A stretch of DNA of 64,000 nucleotides from Artocarpus heterophyllus (Eukaryota; Streptophyta; Magnoliopsida; Rosales; Moraceae), in assembly GCA_025403435.1 (NCBI GenBank), contig CM046340.1:13088091-13152090 (forward strand), read 5' to 3'. Shown here piece after piece: positions 13,701 through 24,381 of this stretch (the first letter of the stretch is position 1; every line of letters begins with the position of its first letter). The notes beneath the pieces are model-generated. The model was not told where the DNA came from. It did no database searches and saw only the letters and a list, made by a program, of their open reading frames with translations. A program made the position numbers and the translations under genes.

Positions 13701-14325
13701 TCCATGTTCAAACAGCTAAAAATTAAGTAAAGCCTCCTTCCATAAGCAAACTTAAAATTTTAGACAGCACCAGAGGGGAAAAAGAAAAAGAAAAAGTCAT
13801 CGTGAGTACAGTTTTACGGCCTTAAACTCTTGAATTTCAAATTTATAGAGTACAAAATGAAAGTCAAGCCAACATCCACATCAAAATCAAGACAATTCGT
13901 TAATCGAAAGTAACATATTAACGACATCGAAGAATCACCAAAGAATCAAAATTGCAAAGAAATACAATTGGAAATTAACTACACGAATTCATGAAATTCA
14001 TAGGACCAATAAACAAAACCACCTCATCCTCTGCATTGCAATGATGCTTGTAGATTGCGCGAAGGAAGCGGTAGCGCTCGAACAAGGTCTTGACATCGGC
14101 GCCGCTTTCTCCGCCGGTGGCGAGGGCCGCGGCGGCGCGTTGGAGGCCGTCGAGCTCGGCGCGCACGGCCTTGTGGAAGAGCAAGAATATTAGGATTGGG
14201 GACTCGAGCGAGGAGTCGCGCAAACAGGCCTTCGATGGCGAAGGATCAAGAGGTTTCATCGGACCCGCCATTACGGCCACTCCTCCACCACCGCCTCCAA
14301 CACCGGTCGGAAATGGCGTCGCCAT
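4701..14325 (-). CDS. BTS: BRUTUS (BTS): hemerythrin E3 ubiquitin ligase, iron sensor/regulator, 14 exons
   Basis: Exons on the minus strand: 14325-14023, 12934-12725, 12298-12104, 12025-11667, 10961-10736, 9839-9671, 8498-7296, 7125-6954, 6881-6660, 6570-6433, 5944-5710, 5586-5527, 4986-4915 and 4835-4701. All junctions are GT-AG with compatible phases, giving 1233 codons including TGA, close to the roughly 1250 aa of Arabidopsis BTS. Order of domains: three hemerythrin HHE repeats (about 43-205, 285-450 and 650-820; e.g. HHCNAEDE and KAHSNAEDD), CHY zinc finger (about 975-1045), CTCHY zinc finger (about 1045-1110), RING-H2 (about 1108-1160; [20 protein letters not shown]) and a C-terminal zinc ribbon (about 1190-1225). 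Family knowledge: nuclear E3 ligases whose HHE domains bind iron and which degrade bHLH iron-deficiency factors, limiting uptake. No broken residue was seen. The start is the first ATG of a GC-rich exon 1 with a glycine run. Confidence 0.96.
8608..8640. repeat. (TG)n microsatellite in BTS intron 6
   Basis: A GT/TG dinucleotide tract of about 30 bp, interrupted once by C, near the 3' end of intron 6 in transcript direction. Confidence 0.9.
8768..8925. repeat. Two-copy tandem duplication (81-bp period) in BTS intron 6
   Basis: AACCTTTTAATTAACAAAAG begins at 8768 and its near copy at 8849. Both are followed by GGTAAACTAATTTC, ACATTTTCTC and an A-tract. Differences are mainly A-tract length and single bases, consistent with a local duplication. 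Confidence 0.88.
11162..11373 (+). mobile_element. Short poly(A)-tailed retroinsertion (5'-truncated LINE or SINE) in BTS intron 4
   Basis: About 212 bp flanked by perfect 13-bp direct repeats GCTCAAGAACATC at 11149-11161 and 11374-11386, extending to about 16 bp with one mismatch. The insert is T/G-rich (TTTCTGTTTCTGG, TTGTTGTTTCCG) and ends in an A-run at about 11360-11369 next to the right repeat. Direct repeats of this length plus a terminal A-tail are the signature of target-primed reverse transcription. No reverse-transcriptase coding is left, so LINE 3' end versus SINE cannot be decided. It lies antisense to BTS. Confidence 0.78.
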
Positions 14326-17274
14326 TATAAAAGGAGATGAGTACGGAAGAGAGAGGTGAGAGAAAATGGTTCGGTTTGGGGAAGGAATGTGATTGCGGAT
14401 TCAGATTTCCAAAACCCTAAGCATTTCTGATTCGCAAAGATTTTCTGTGTCTCATCTTTCTTTTTTGTCTGTGTTTTGTCTTCTGGAATTTTGCTTTGGA
14501 GAGGCAAAATCCGTTTTGGTCTGCTCTTGTGAAGAAGAAGAGAAAACGGGCGAAAAAAAGGCAATATGCACGAGAGATTTCCCAATGCTAATGAAAAAGT
14601 TTTTCTTGCCCGAGCGGCCTACAGGCCCGCTTCTCTTGCAGGGCTGGCCCACCGGGTGGGTCCTACTGCTCAATTCTAATTGATAAAGCGGGGGACAGTT
14701 TTGCCCACGTGTACGTCACTGCCACGCTGTACCTCTGTACCAAACTCCCAACAAATTTTTTCCACTTTTTTCTCGATAAAAAAGGAATGTAACAACTTTT
14801 TTAAGCTAAATAATCTCTCTCATACTTTCTGTCAAAGATCTTTTACAGGTAACACCGTTTTCAACCGAAAAAAACTGACCTATCAATTAATAAAAATAAA
14901 AGATCAAATAAATTTGCTATATATAAAATTTTATGGTAAATTTATCATTAAATTTTACATAAAATAAATCTAACTTTAAAAATAACATTATATTAGAAAG
15001 ATTTTGTATATTCAAATGTTAAATTTATCTTTAGCACTTAATTTAACATTGCATACCAATAATGTATGTTTTTTAAACCATTTGATCCAGTTAAATTTAC
15101 TCTTTTTTAGCAAATTATTTTACAGGTTATAAATCCACTAATATATTATTTTTTGAATTCTTATAAAAAATTACTTTCTACTTATTTATTTGTTTATTTA
15201 TTCACATATTTCCATGTATTTTATTTATTAATTTATTCAGATTCTTGGGATACTCATATATTTTTTTTATTTAAATTTAAATTAAAATTAAAATTAAAAC
15301 TTTGCATAATACTTGAAGGGCCTCATTATCATTAGTTGTTGATTTTTATTTGTGATATTACTAAACCGTGTCAATTTCTTAATCCAAAATATTCAGCATC
15401 TTATTATAGAATTATTCAGATCTATTTTTTAAATCTGTATATCATTCACAGGGAGTGACACGTGCATAGCACGTGAGAGTATGCTTTAAGCTTAAAACCT
15501 TTGTGTGATGAAAAATATTTGGGGCATAATTTGGGTTGTGCACCATAATTAATTGAGAGTGGTCCAACCAAAAAGTTATTATTCGGTTTTTTAAGGTATG
15601 GGGCATATAGCTTAATAAGAAAGGAAACCATTAAGATTTAAACTCTGGTGAACACATACACACTCACACAACAAACCACTTAAGTTAGTCTACGTGAGTC
15701 ACTCTACATGGGAAGGTAAGATTCAGGTGATTTCCCCTTCCCCCGAGCCCCCTTCTCCTTCCCTCGTTTGATAGATTGATTGGATCACTCGCTTGCTCCT
15801 TTACTGGGGTGCTCCCTCTGTTTTTGGACGACGAGAGAACACCCAAAGGAGTGTGTTCTGTCTCTCCTATTGAACTAACGTTCGTTTGCGGTCTACACTC
15901 GTGCCAGTGGCTCTTGTACGCCTCATATATGCCGGTGGCATACTGTACTGTATCGTATTGGTCTCAAAATTTTTATTCTTTTATTAATTCAGGGATAGGG
16001 GGAATAAATAGTTTAAATGATTTACACCTCGAAGTGTGTAAATGCCTGATGCATAAGTTGAGTCCTTCGCTAAACAACTATTTTGTTGGGCGATCAACTA
16101 GGTGCTCCTACAGTCCTACCCAACCGGACTAATGAATGCCAACTGGAAACTCTATAGTAATGTGTGTTGAATACCACTGGGGCCTTTAGCATTGTGTTTG
16201 TATAATGTATTAGCTTCTTTACATGGCTTGGACTGTTGTCTGTCTCACTGTCCACGTACACTTCCACTAAATGTGGTTAGATTCACCTAAGGCAAATAAA
16301 TAAATAAATAAAGTGATCCAAGCAGAGATAATAATAAATAAATAAAGTGATCCGAATAATAAATAAATTAATAATGTATGAATGAAAGAGCACAAAACAA
16401 CAGGTGTTTTTTAAAAAAAAAAAATTATATGCTAGATATTTAATGTACCAAAAATCATGCCATTTAATTTAGATTTTTTCACATTTATCATCTCATTTTT
16501 ATACTCTACATTTTAAATATGCCAAAAATCATACCATGTAATTTCAATTGTTTCACACTTATAATCTTAGATATCAAATTTATTTTAAATTCTCAACATC
16601 TATTTTGACTATAAATATCCAAATACCCCTAAAGGAACAAAATAAAACAATTCAAAACAAAACAAAACAAAATATCTCTATTTTCTTTAAAATTTATAAA
16701 AAAAATTAAAAAAAAAAGTGTTAGAAAAGAAGAGGATATGCGCATGACACCACTAATGGCTGCATTGATGGGCTCTTAGGGTATTTTCCATCCACCAACT
16801 TGCGACAATGAAGCCAACATGGTAATGGAGGCAATGTTTGTTTTTGTGAGGCACAAATGGGGTGGGAGATTTGCTTTTAGGTAATTCCAGGACGCATCGC
16901 TTCTTTGGCATCCTTGCTAGGTCTCGTCGCCGGCGGCGCAACACGTCTAACGATGACAGAAGTGCTGTGTTGGACTTGAGCGTGTGGTGAACATGTATTG
17001 TTTTGACAAGATATCCAACACATTTTTTTCTCTCGTTCAATACCCAATCTTTTTCTGTTATTTTGATCGTTGGTGATCATCACGTTGCTAAAAAATTTAA
17101 GGTTAGGTAAATAGTAAATTACAAAATGACAAGAACACCAATAATAAGACATAACCTGCATCATCTTTTATACTTGCGAGCGCAATAGAATTGATAATTT
17201 TTTTTTTTCACAAGTCATCTTTTTAACATTAATTTTCTGACGTTAGGCCTTAAGTCATTGGTCTAAAATATGTT
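14326..17274. other. BTS promoter/5' UTR and AT-rich intergenic DNA
   Basis: The first roughly 380 bp up to the G-box are the likely BTS 5' UTR and promoter. Beyond it are AT-rich DNA and two degenerate AATAAATAAATAAAGTGATCC copies at about 16295-16353. ORFs at 15776-16132 (+) and 16753-17164 (-) show no recognisable domain and conflict with each other. No gene is supported. Confidence 0.5.
14706..14711. promoter_or_regulatory. G-box CACGTG upstream of BTS
   Basis: A perfect palindromic CACGTG lies about 380 bp upstream of the BTS ATG, followed directly by GTACGTCAC, which includes an ACGTCA core. bHLH factors of the iron response bind E-box/G-box sites in known BTS promoters. Function here is inferred from motif and position only. 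Confidence 0.35.
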
Positions 17275-17277
17275 TAA

Positions 17278-17394
17278 GAGCCTGTTTAGTTCGAGTATTT
17301 AAATAGAGTATTTGAATGAATATTTAAATTTTTGTAAGAGAAAATACTGTAGCAAAATGATTTGAACCATGATTCGAGCCATGAAACAAACAGA
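17278..17394. mobile_element. Tourist-like MITE, copy 2 (inverted relative to copy 1)
   Basis: A 117-bp element flanked by TAA at 17275-17277 and 17395-17397. The left end is GAGCCTGTTTAGTTCGAG and the right end, reversed, starts TCTGTTTGTTTC. Its interior is the reverse complement of copy 1 (GAGAAAATACTGTAGCAAAA). Termini are more diverged than in copy 1. Confidence 0.82.
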
Positions 17395-17397
17395 TAA

Positions 17398-20300
17398 TTT
17401 ACCAAATCATAATCTAGCGCCTGTAGGAAGCACTCGATCAAAAACGGTATTTCAAATACTATTATAGAAACCAAGTGGTTAAGCTTAATTTGTCATGGAT
17501 TGTATTGTTTTATCAGCATGGTTTGAACAATTACTTTCTTGCCTTATTTAAATGCTTGCGTTGTTGCACACATGTAAGATTGATATATAGGAATGATATT
17601 TATGTTGGAAGCAATTCTACGTTCAACAATTAAGATAATGAATATAACAATATATTAATCGTAGACCTCTTGTAAAAATTAAATCAAAGATATATTCATG
17701 ATCATGATAATAAAATAAGATTATTATACATGTGATTTTTAGAACTGCAATAAGGTTAGTAATGTCATTATATATATGATTTTAAACACTTTTGTAATAA
17801 AAAGAAATTTTATACATTCTTTAAGTAGATTTTAATATTCAGATTTAAACTTTTTAAGTTATGTATATGAATCCGGATTGGATCACGTTAAATTCCGGCT
17901 GTTTAATTTGTTGGCCTTACGTTACCTTTCTTTTTTTTTTTTCCCCTCATGTTTTGTTTGTTTGGCAAATCGGTCCGGACTACGGTCCGAACCACTTTTT
18001 CGGTTGTAAACAATATAAAACTCTCATATGCTACAGTAATAATAAAAAAATCATTATAGTGTAAAATTATCACATGCACCAGTAAAAACAATTCTAACCA
18101 ACGGTTCTAACCGTTCTGTTAAACACTACTACATCTCCATTTGGAAAAAAAAAAAAGAAAAAGAAATACAAATGTATTCCATTTGACCACTAAAAATTTA
18201 CGTACAGCAATTTACCTAAATGTTATCTAAAGTTTATCGAAATGTCACTAAAACCAAAATACACTATATACTTTCTTTCAAAATTAATGATTTCCACGAA
18301 ATATCAAAATTTGCATATATTTTTCTGAGATTTTGTTTTACACTAAATAAGATATTTATAATTTTTCCTATATTTGTAGAGTAAAAGAACAGAAACTTCA
18401 GTGTAACTCTTGGTGGAAATGTCAATTTTTTTTTTTATTCTTTTACCTATTCATCATCCAAAATATTCGATTGTTTTTATTCTGTCAGCAACGAAGCCTG
18501 AGTCTATTACATGAAAATATTGACCTCTGTAATAATTTTGTTCTACTTTCTTTTATTCCCATTAGTACGATTTACTTTTATTTGCATAACATTCGTTGAT
18601 CATCCTCCAGCACTTACGTCGCAGTCGTGAAAGAAATAATTTCATGTCTCTTCATTTTTTTTTTTAAAAGCAAAGATTACTTAACTGAACAAATATTAGG
18701 AAAGTAATGACATAATGAAGGAAAAAAGTCCAATTCTAGATCTCACTATCCCAAGTCTTTGGTGATAAAGAAGGTGGGACTAATTTGCAGGTCCTTTTAT
18801 GTTTTTTTCTTTTGTAAGAGGAGGAAAAGATATACACACATATACATATATATAGATATACATATATACACACACTCTCTAACACTTAAAGAAAAGTACA
18901 AAATAACAGATAATCTGAATAAAAGATAATTAATTATTAATTTGAGAGTATAAAGAAATAATGGTTGATCCAGTCAGTGGTAAGTGGCTAGTTGAATAAC
19001 TGCACCTCCCGCAATGAAACTATACAATTGGTGGAGCATGTACAAATTAAAATTATAAACAAATATATACATATATATACAGTGCCAATTATGCACAATC
19101 CACTAATAATCATGCAATAAATAAATCTTGCATTATAGCTAGATTTATGGTTATAATTAACTTTACTTTTCATCTTTTAATAATCAGGCTTTTACCAATT
19201 ATTTTTATAGCTTTAAGGCCCAACACGTATACTGATTCACTTATCCGTATATATGCTTCAATAAAATTCAAGAATAAAGTATATCTTAATTCATAAGTTA
19301 GTGAACTGTAATTATCATAAAGAAAAAGATAAGCTAGTGAGCATATATATTTTGTATATATTAAATAGGATGCAGATTTTGCAGATCAATCAACTGCTTT
19401 TTAAGAGTACAGGCATTAACAATAAAAAATTTTTATGATTGGTGATCTCTCTATATACGAGCTTCCAAAAAATTGTACTTGAATAAGGCCCATCAGTGGC
19501 ATCCACATCTCTTTGCCAGCAAGGGGTGAAACCACCCGTGTATGATAGAGAGTCGCCTCAAATGAATTTTTTTCTTTTAATATGTATATACATATATATA
19601 TGTATATATATGAACTTTTATAAAATTTATGTTTTATCCCCTTTATATTATATTTAGCCTATAAAAACTTTGGAGCTGTTTAGTATTGTTTTTAAAATAG
19701 GTGAAAATGTTTTTGTTTTGAAAAATGAAAATTTTTTAAGAATTATGCTGAAAGTGTTTTTAAAATTTTTACCTCGAAAAATGTGTAAAAACATTTTCAA
19801 AAATTTTAAGAATGAAACCAAATGAGACCTTTATCTTTTATTCCCTCATCTTATTAGATTAATTATGTTTTTATCTTTCTTTGGCTAGTTTTTCTGGCTC
19901 TGTCTTTATCTTTATAGTCAAAATCTTTAGTGCCAGTTCCCACTCCACATAATTCAACTTAATAAAAAAGCCTTCAATGCAATCCACGTCTTTCTTCTAG
20001 TGCAAAGAATCAAATATATTATTAGTGAAGAAACCTTCATCTTAACGGTAGCTGTCTATTTCATAGTGTGAAAAGCCAATTTAATGCAGTATACATTATT
20101 CTCCCAAGAAAACCCTGCTCTAGTTATGTACACAATTGAAGAATCTTTCCAAACTTTTCATGATTTCCTTTCTTTTCTTTCTTTCTTTTTTCTTTGGTCT
20201 TCAGGAGCAAACATTTGATAATTAATTAATTTGTTAATTATATTTAAAGTGGTATATCAATGAAAAAAAACTTTTAATAAATATTATAAGCAGCTGCAAG

Positions 20301-20856
20301 ATAGATGAAACACAATTTTTCATAATAAAATTATGAAGTGATAGAATGCAAAGACGTTTATATTCCTATTAATCTTAAATTCTTTCTAGATAGCCTTTTT
20401 TTTTTTTTTTTTTTTTGCTTGTCCTTAATAGAGACTAAGATACTAGATACAATGCACATGATTTTGCTTTTGCCTACTTGCTTCTTGATTATGTTAATCT
20501 CCACAACATTAAACTTTTCTTTGGTGGATTTAAAAAATGCTGACCAATATTGTAGGATCTGTATTATTATATGGATTAGTTAACTATTAGACAGGTATCT
20601 CTTTATTAAGTTGGACGCTTTCTCCTTGGCTTGACCTCGTGTGCAATATAGTGTGTGTGTTTGGTTGGTTGATTTTTGTGTTGTTACAAAATCTTTTTTT
20701 GATCTTGAATACGTTCTAATATAAAACTGACATAACACAATATTATATATGCTTTCAAAAAATAAAAGTATGGCAAAGTGAATATATATACATGTATATA
20801 TATTTTTATATACCAAATAAATACGAACTTAATTAGTCAAATTAATTAAACATTAA
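17398..20856. other. AT-rich intergenic stretch
   Basis: Simple TA/CA-rich repeats lie near 18830-18875 and 19585-19615. T-tracts occur at about 20398-20416 and elsewhere, and there is one possible degenerate MITE (listed separately). All ORFs are short, AT-driven and without recognisable domains. Nothing else was seen. Confidence 0.5.
19676..19832. mobile_element. Possible degenerate hAT-type MITE
   Basis: The left end (GCTGTTTAGTATTGTTTTTA) and the reverse of the right end (CTCATTTGGTTTCATTCTTA) form an imperfect inverted repeat around an A/T-rich core with internal symmetry (AAAATGTTTTTG / AAAAACATTTTC). No clean target-site duplication was found. Confidence 0.35.
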
Positions 20857-23520
20857 CTATACAAGAATTGGTCACAGAATGCAGTGTATTTGGTCACCAA
20901 TGGTTCCTATGACCAAAACCTGTTAGTCGCAAGCCGGTCGTGGAAGTTTTCATGACCAAAACTTTTTTTCACAAGTTCTTTTGTGACCAAATTTGGTCGC
21001 AGAAAGATGGATGGGGTCTTTCGTATCTCGATTTTGTGACCAAAAATTTTCGTAACCTAAAACTTTTAATTTTACTATAAAATTACATCAACTTTATAAC
21101 TTGTGCTTCTAAAGAATGCTTTACAATTTAATCAATCAATAAAAATGTAAAAAAATAAAAACAAAAATTATCAAAAAGAAAAAACACAAAAAACGCTTTA
21201 ACCAATAAAAGATATTTTGCAACCAAAACACAGATTTGGTCATCAAATATTGTTTTCTGTGACCAAATAACACATTTGATCGCGAATAGCAGCTTCCGAT
21301 GACCAAAATTTTGTTGCAAAATGGCATCCTTGGTGACCAAATTGCTTTTTGGTCACATATAGTCCTTTTTTAAACAAAAAATAAAGCCAACTTAATTATT
21401 TTTATATTGATATAAATATTTTCATATGATATTAGATACTGAAAATTACTCATAAAATAACAGCGTCTAAATTTTTGAAATGATTAGAACCATTGATTGC
21501 ATAAAGTTAAATTCTAATCACTTAATATTATGAGCCTATTTACTATGTAGTTTGATATGACAACATATTTGTTTAAAACTTTTAATTTTACCATAAAATC
21601 ATATCAAAATTATAAGTTGTGCTGTTCAAGCACGTTTTCCAATTTATTCAATCAATGAAAATATAAAAATAAAATAAAAACTTCCAAAAAACACACACAC
21701 ACACACACAAAGTTTAAACAATAAAAAATATTTCGCAACCAAAATTACAAATTTGGTTGCCAAATATTGTCCTCTACAACTAAATAACACATTTGGTTGC
21801 GAATTGTAAATTTCGGTGACCAAAATTTGGTTGTAAAAATAACATCTGTCGAGGCCAAATTGCTTTTTGATCACATATAGTCCTCTTTTTTTTTTTTTGA
21901 AAAATTAAATCAACTTAATTATCTTTTTATGTTAAAATAAATATTTTCATATGATATTATACACTCGAAATTACTCACAAAATAGCAAGTTCTAAATTTC
22001 TGAAATGAATTAGAATTATCGATTGCGTGAAGCTACCATTCTATTCACTTAATATTAGGAGCTTACTTACTAATTAGTTTGATAGAACAACATTTTTACT
22101 TAAAACTTTTAATTTTATCTCAAAATCACATTAAACTTATAATTTGTGTTCTTAAAGGATTTATTCAATCAATGAAAATATAAAAAATAAAATAAAAACT
22201 AACAAAAAGAAAAAAACACACACACAAAAAAGGGTTTAAACAATAAAAGATGTTTGGTGAATAAAATTGCATATTTGGTTGTCAAATATTGTTTTCTGCG
22301 ACCAAATAACACAAGTAGTCACAGTCAACAGCTTTTGGTGACCAAAATTTAGTCACAAAATGTATCTTTCATGGCCAAATTGCTTTTTGATCGAACATAG
22401 TCATTTTTTTTGGGAAAAAATAAACCAACTTAATTATCTTTTTATGTTGAGATAAATATATTCATGTGATGTTACACACTTAAATTACTCTCAAAATAGC
22501 AAGGTCTAATTTTTTTTTTTTAAATGAATTAGAACCATCAATTGCATAAAATTACCATTCTTATCACTTTATATCATGAGCCTAATTACCAATTAGTTTG
22601 ACACAGCAACATATTTGCTTAAAACTTTTAATTTTACCATAAAATCACATCAAGATTATAATTTGTACTCTTAAAGGATATTTATAAATTCATTCAATCA
22701 ATAATTATAAAAAATAGAAAAAAAATGCAAAAAAGGGTTTAAACAATAAAAGATATTTCATGATCAAAATACAGATTTGATCATCAAATATTGTTTCCTA
22801 CGATCAAAAAACACGTTTGGTTCATAGATAGCAGCTTTTAGTGACAAAAATTTGGTCGCGAAGCAACATCTTTTGCAACCAAATCGCTTTTTGATCACAG
22901 ACAGTCCTTTGAAAAAAAATTCAAACTAACTTAATTATTTTTTTTATGTTGAAGTTAATGTTTTTATATGATATTATACACTTATATTACTCATAAAATA
23001 GCAAGGTCTAAATTTTTGAAATGCATTAAACAATTAAAAAGAAAATTAAATAAAGTAAGATTGGCATAAGTTAAAATATATAAAGACAAAGATTATAACA
23101 ATTTGTGACCAAATAAAAAAAAAAAAGCTTTGGTCACAAAACATAGGAATTCACAACCAAGTATTTTGTCACAAATTGTTAAACTTTTTGCCGAGCTGTG
23201 CACTTTTTCATGTCACCTTTCGCAGACTAAATAAGTTTTGGTCGCAAAAAATCTTTATTCTGTAAAAGTGCACAATTCGTGAACAATTTTGATTTGGTCA
23301 CTAAATATACTTGGCACAAATAAATTTTGGTTTCCCACTAATTTTTCAACGACCATATTTTGGTTTGGTCACGGTTTTATATGTTTTAGTGGCCACAATT
23401 AATCACATAAACTTTTAATATTTTTTTTCACGTTTTAGTGATCCAATTTGGAATGGAAAATTGCTTTTTGTTTCCATTTTTTTTAAGGGTTCGTCACAGA
23501 AAGTCAAAATTCTTGTGGTG
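20857..23520. mobile_element. Non-autonomous CACTA-like transposon with large tandem subterminal repeats
   Basis: The left terminus CTATACAAGAATT and the reversed right terminus CACCACAAGAATT form a 13-bp imperfect TIR close to the CACTACAAGAA type of plant CACTA elements. The interior is packed with TTGGTCAC/GTGACCAA/TTGGTCGC motifs in both orientations, as expected of subterminal binding repeats. It is organised as about four tandem units whose AAAACTTTTAATTTTA starts fall at 21059, 21575, 22102 and 22621 (period about 520 bp). No transposase reading frame is present, so it would depend on a partner element. The 3-bp flanks (TAA and ATA) do not match, so it is old or the ends are eroded. 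Confidence 0.72.
21059..23090. repeat. Four diverged ~520-bp tandem units inside the CACTA-like element
   Basis: Each unit runs in order: AAAACTTTTAATTTTA, a CAATCAAT-containing A-rich stretch, AACAATAAAAGATATTT, a block of TTGGTC-type motifs, a (C/T)TTTTTGATCAC box, then TAAATAATTTTCATATGATATTA-like sequence. Spacings between unit starts are 516, 527 and 519 bp; the last unit is truncated. Confidence 0.85.
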
Positions 23521-23628
23521 ATATTGTTTCTATTAATGTGAATATAGTTAACCTTTTCCTAACAAAAAATGAGGATACTAGATCATTTAATTCCTAAATA
23601 GGAGTTTGTACAACAATTGAAGTTTTTA

Positions 23629-23743
23629 CGGTCCGTTTATTTCGATGAATCACGGTTCAAATCATTTTACTATAGTATTTTTTCTCATAAAAATTTAAAT
23701 CTTCATTCAAATACTTTATTCAAATACTTGAACGAAATGGCCC
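23629..23743. mobile_element. Tourist-like MITE, copy 3
   Basis: Same orientation as copy 1: starts CGGTCCGTTTATTTCGA after TTA (23626-23628) and ends TTGAACGAAATGGCCC. It shares the internal AAAATTTAAATCTTCATTCA stretch. The right target-site copy is eroded (TAC). Confidence 0.8.
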
Positions 23744-24310
23744 TACTTCTTGCATCATACTACACCTTTCTCAATTCCATGTCAAGGCTTGCTTGCATTA
23801 CTGATTTTAAGACTCTAATTGTTAGTGGGCTTGAAGAACAACATGAGGTTGAAACTTAAAAACTTTTCATCACACTCATCAACATCAAAAAGTTAAGCCC
23901 ACTATTTTTTGTTTTTGGGGGACTAGGAATATATGGCATATAGTTATCCAGAGATGAACTATGGCTTAAGGGAATCCTTTATCTTGTTTTTATTTCAACC
24001 ATTTTTATCTATTAATTCTTCTCAGACTAAGGGGGAAAACTTTAAAAAAAAAAAAAAAAAGTCTGAAAAAGAATGATCAACGATAGCATACTTTCTTTGG
24101 TGTGTTAGCAAATTAAAAGGATTGCCCAGACACTAACAGAAATGTTCTTCAAAAATCTTACAGGCGGGCAACTAAAAAGCCACACTTTGCACATATATTG
24201 GACGACTATATAATGCACAATTGAACAAATAAGAGCAAATCACTTCAGAGAGTAACGCTAACATACAAAGGAGAGATGTGATCTTGGGCCATATTGCATA
24301 TGGCTTGGGC

Positions 24311-24381
<71 letters not shown>

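Noticed and set aside
14393..14683. Plus-strand ORF in the BTS 5' region
   Set aside because: It is antisense to the BTS leader, competes with another ORF on the opposite strand, and shows no domain.
15776..16132. 118-aa ORF upstream of BTS
   Set aside because: No recognisable domain, no codon or splice support, and it lies in repeat-like intergenic DNA.
20857..23090. CRISPR-like array
   Set aside because: Repeat units are about 520 bp, diverged, and in a plant nuclear context with transposon termini; there is no short-repeat/spacer structure.
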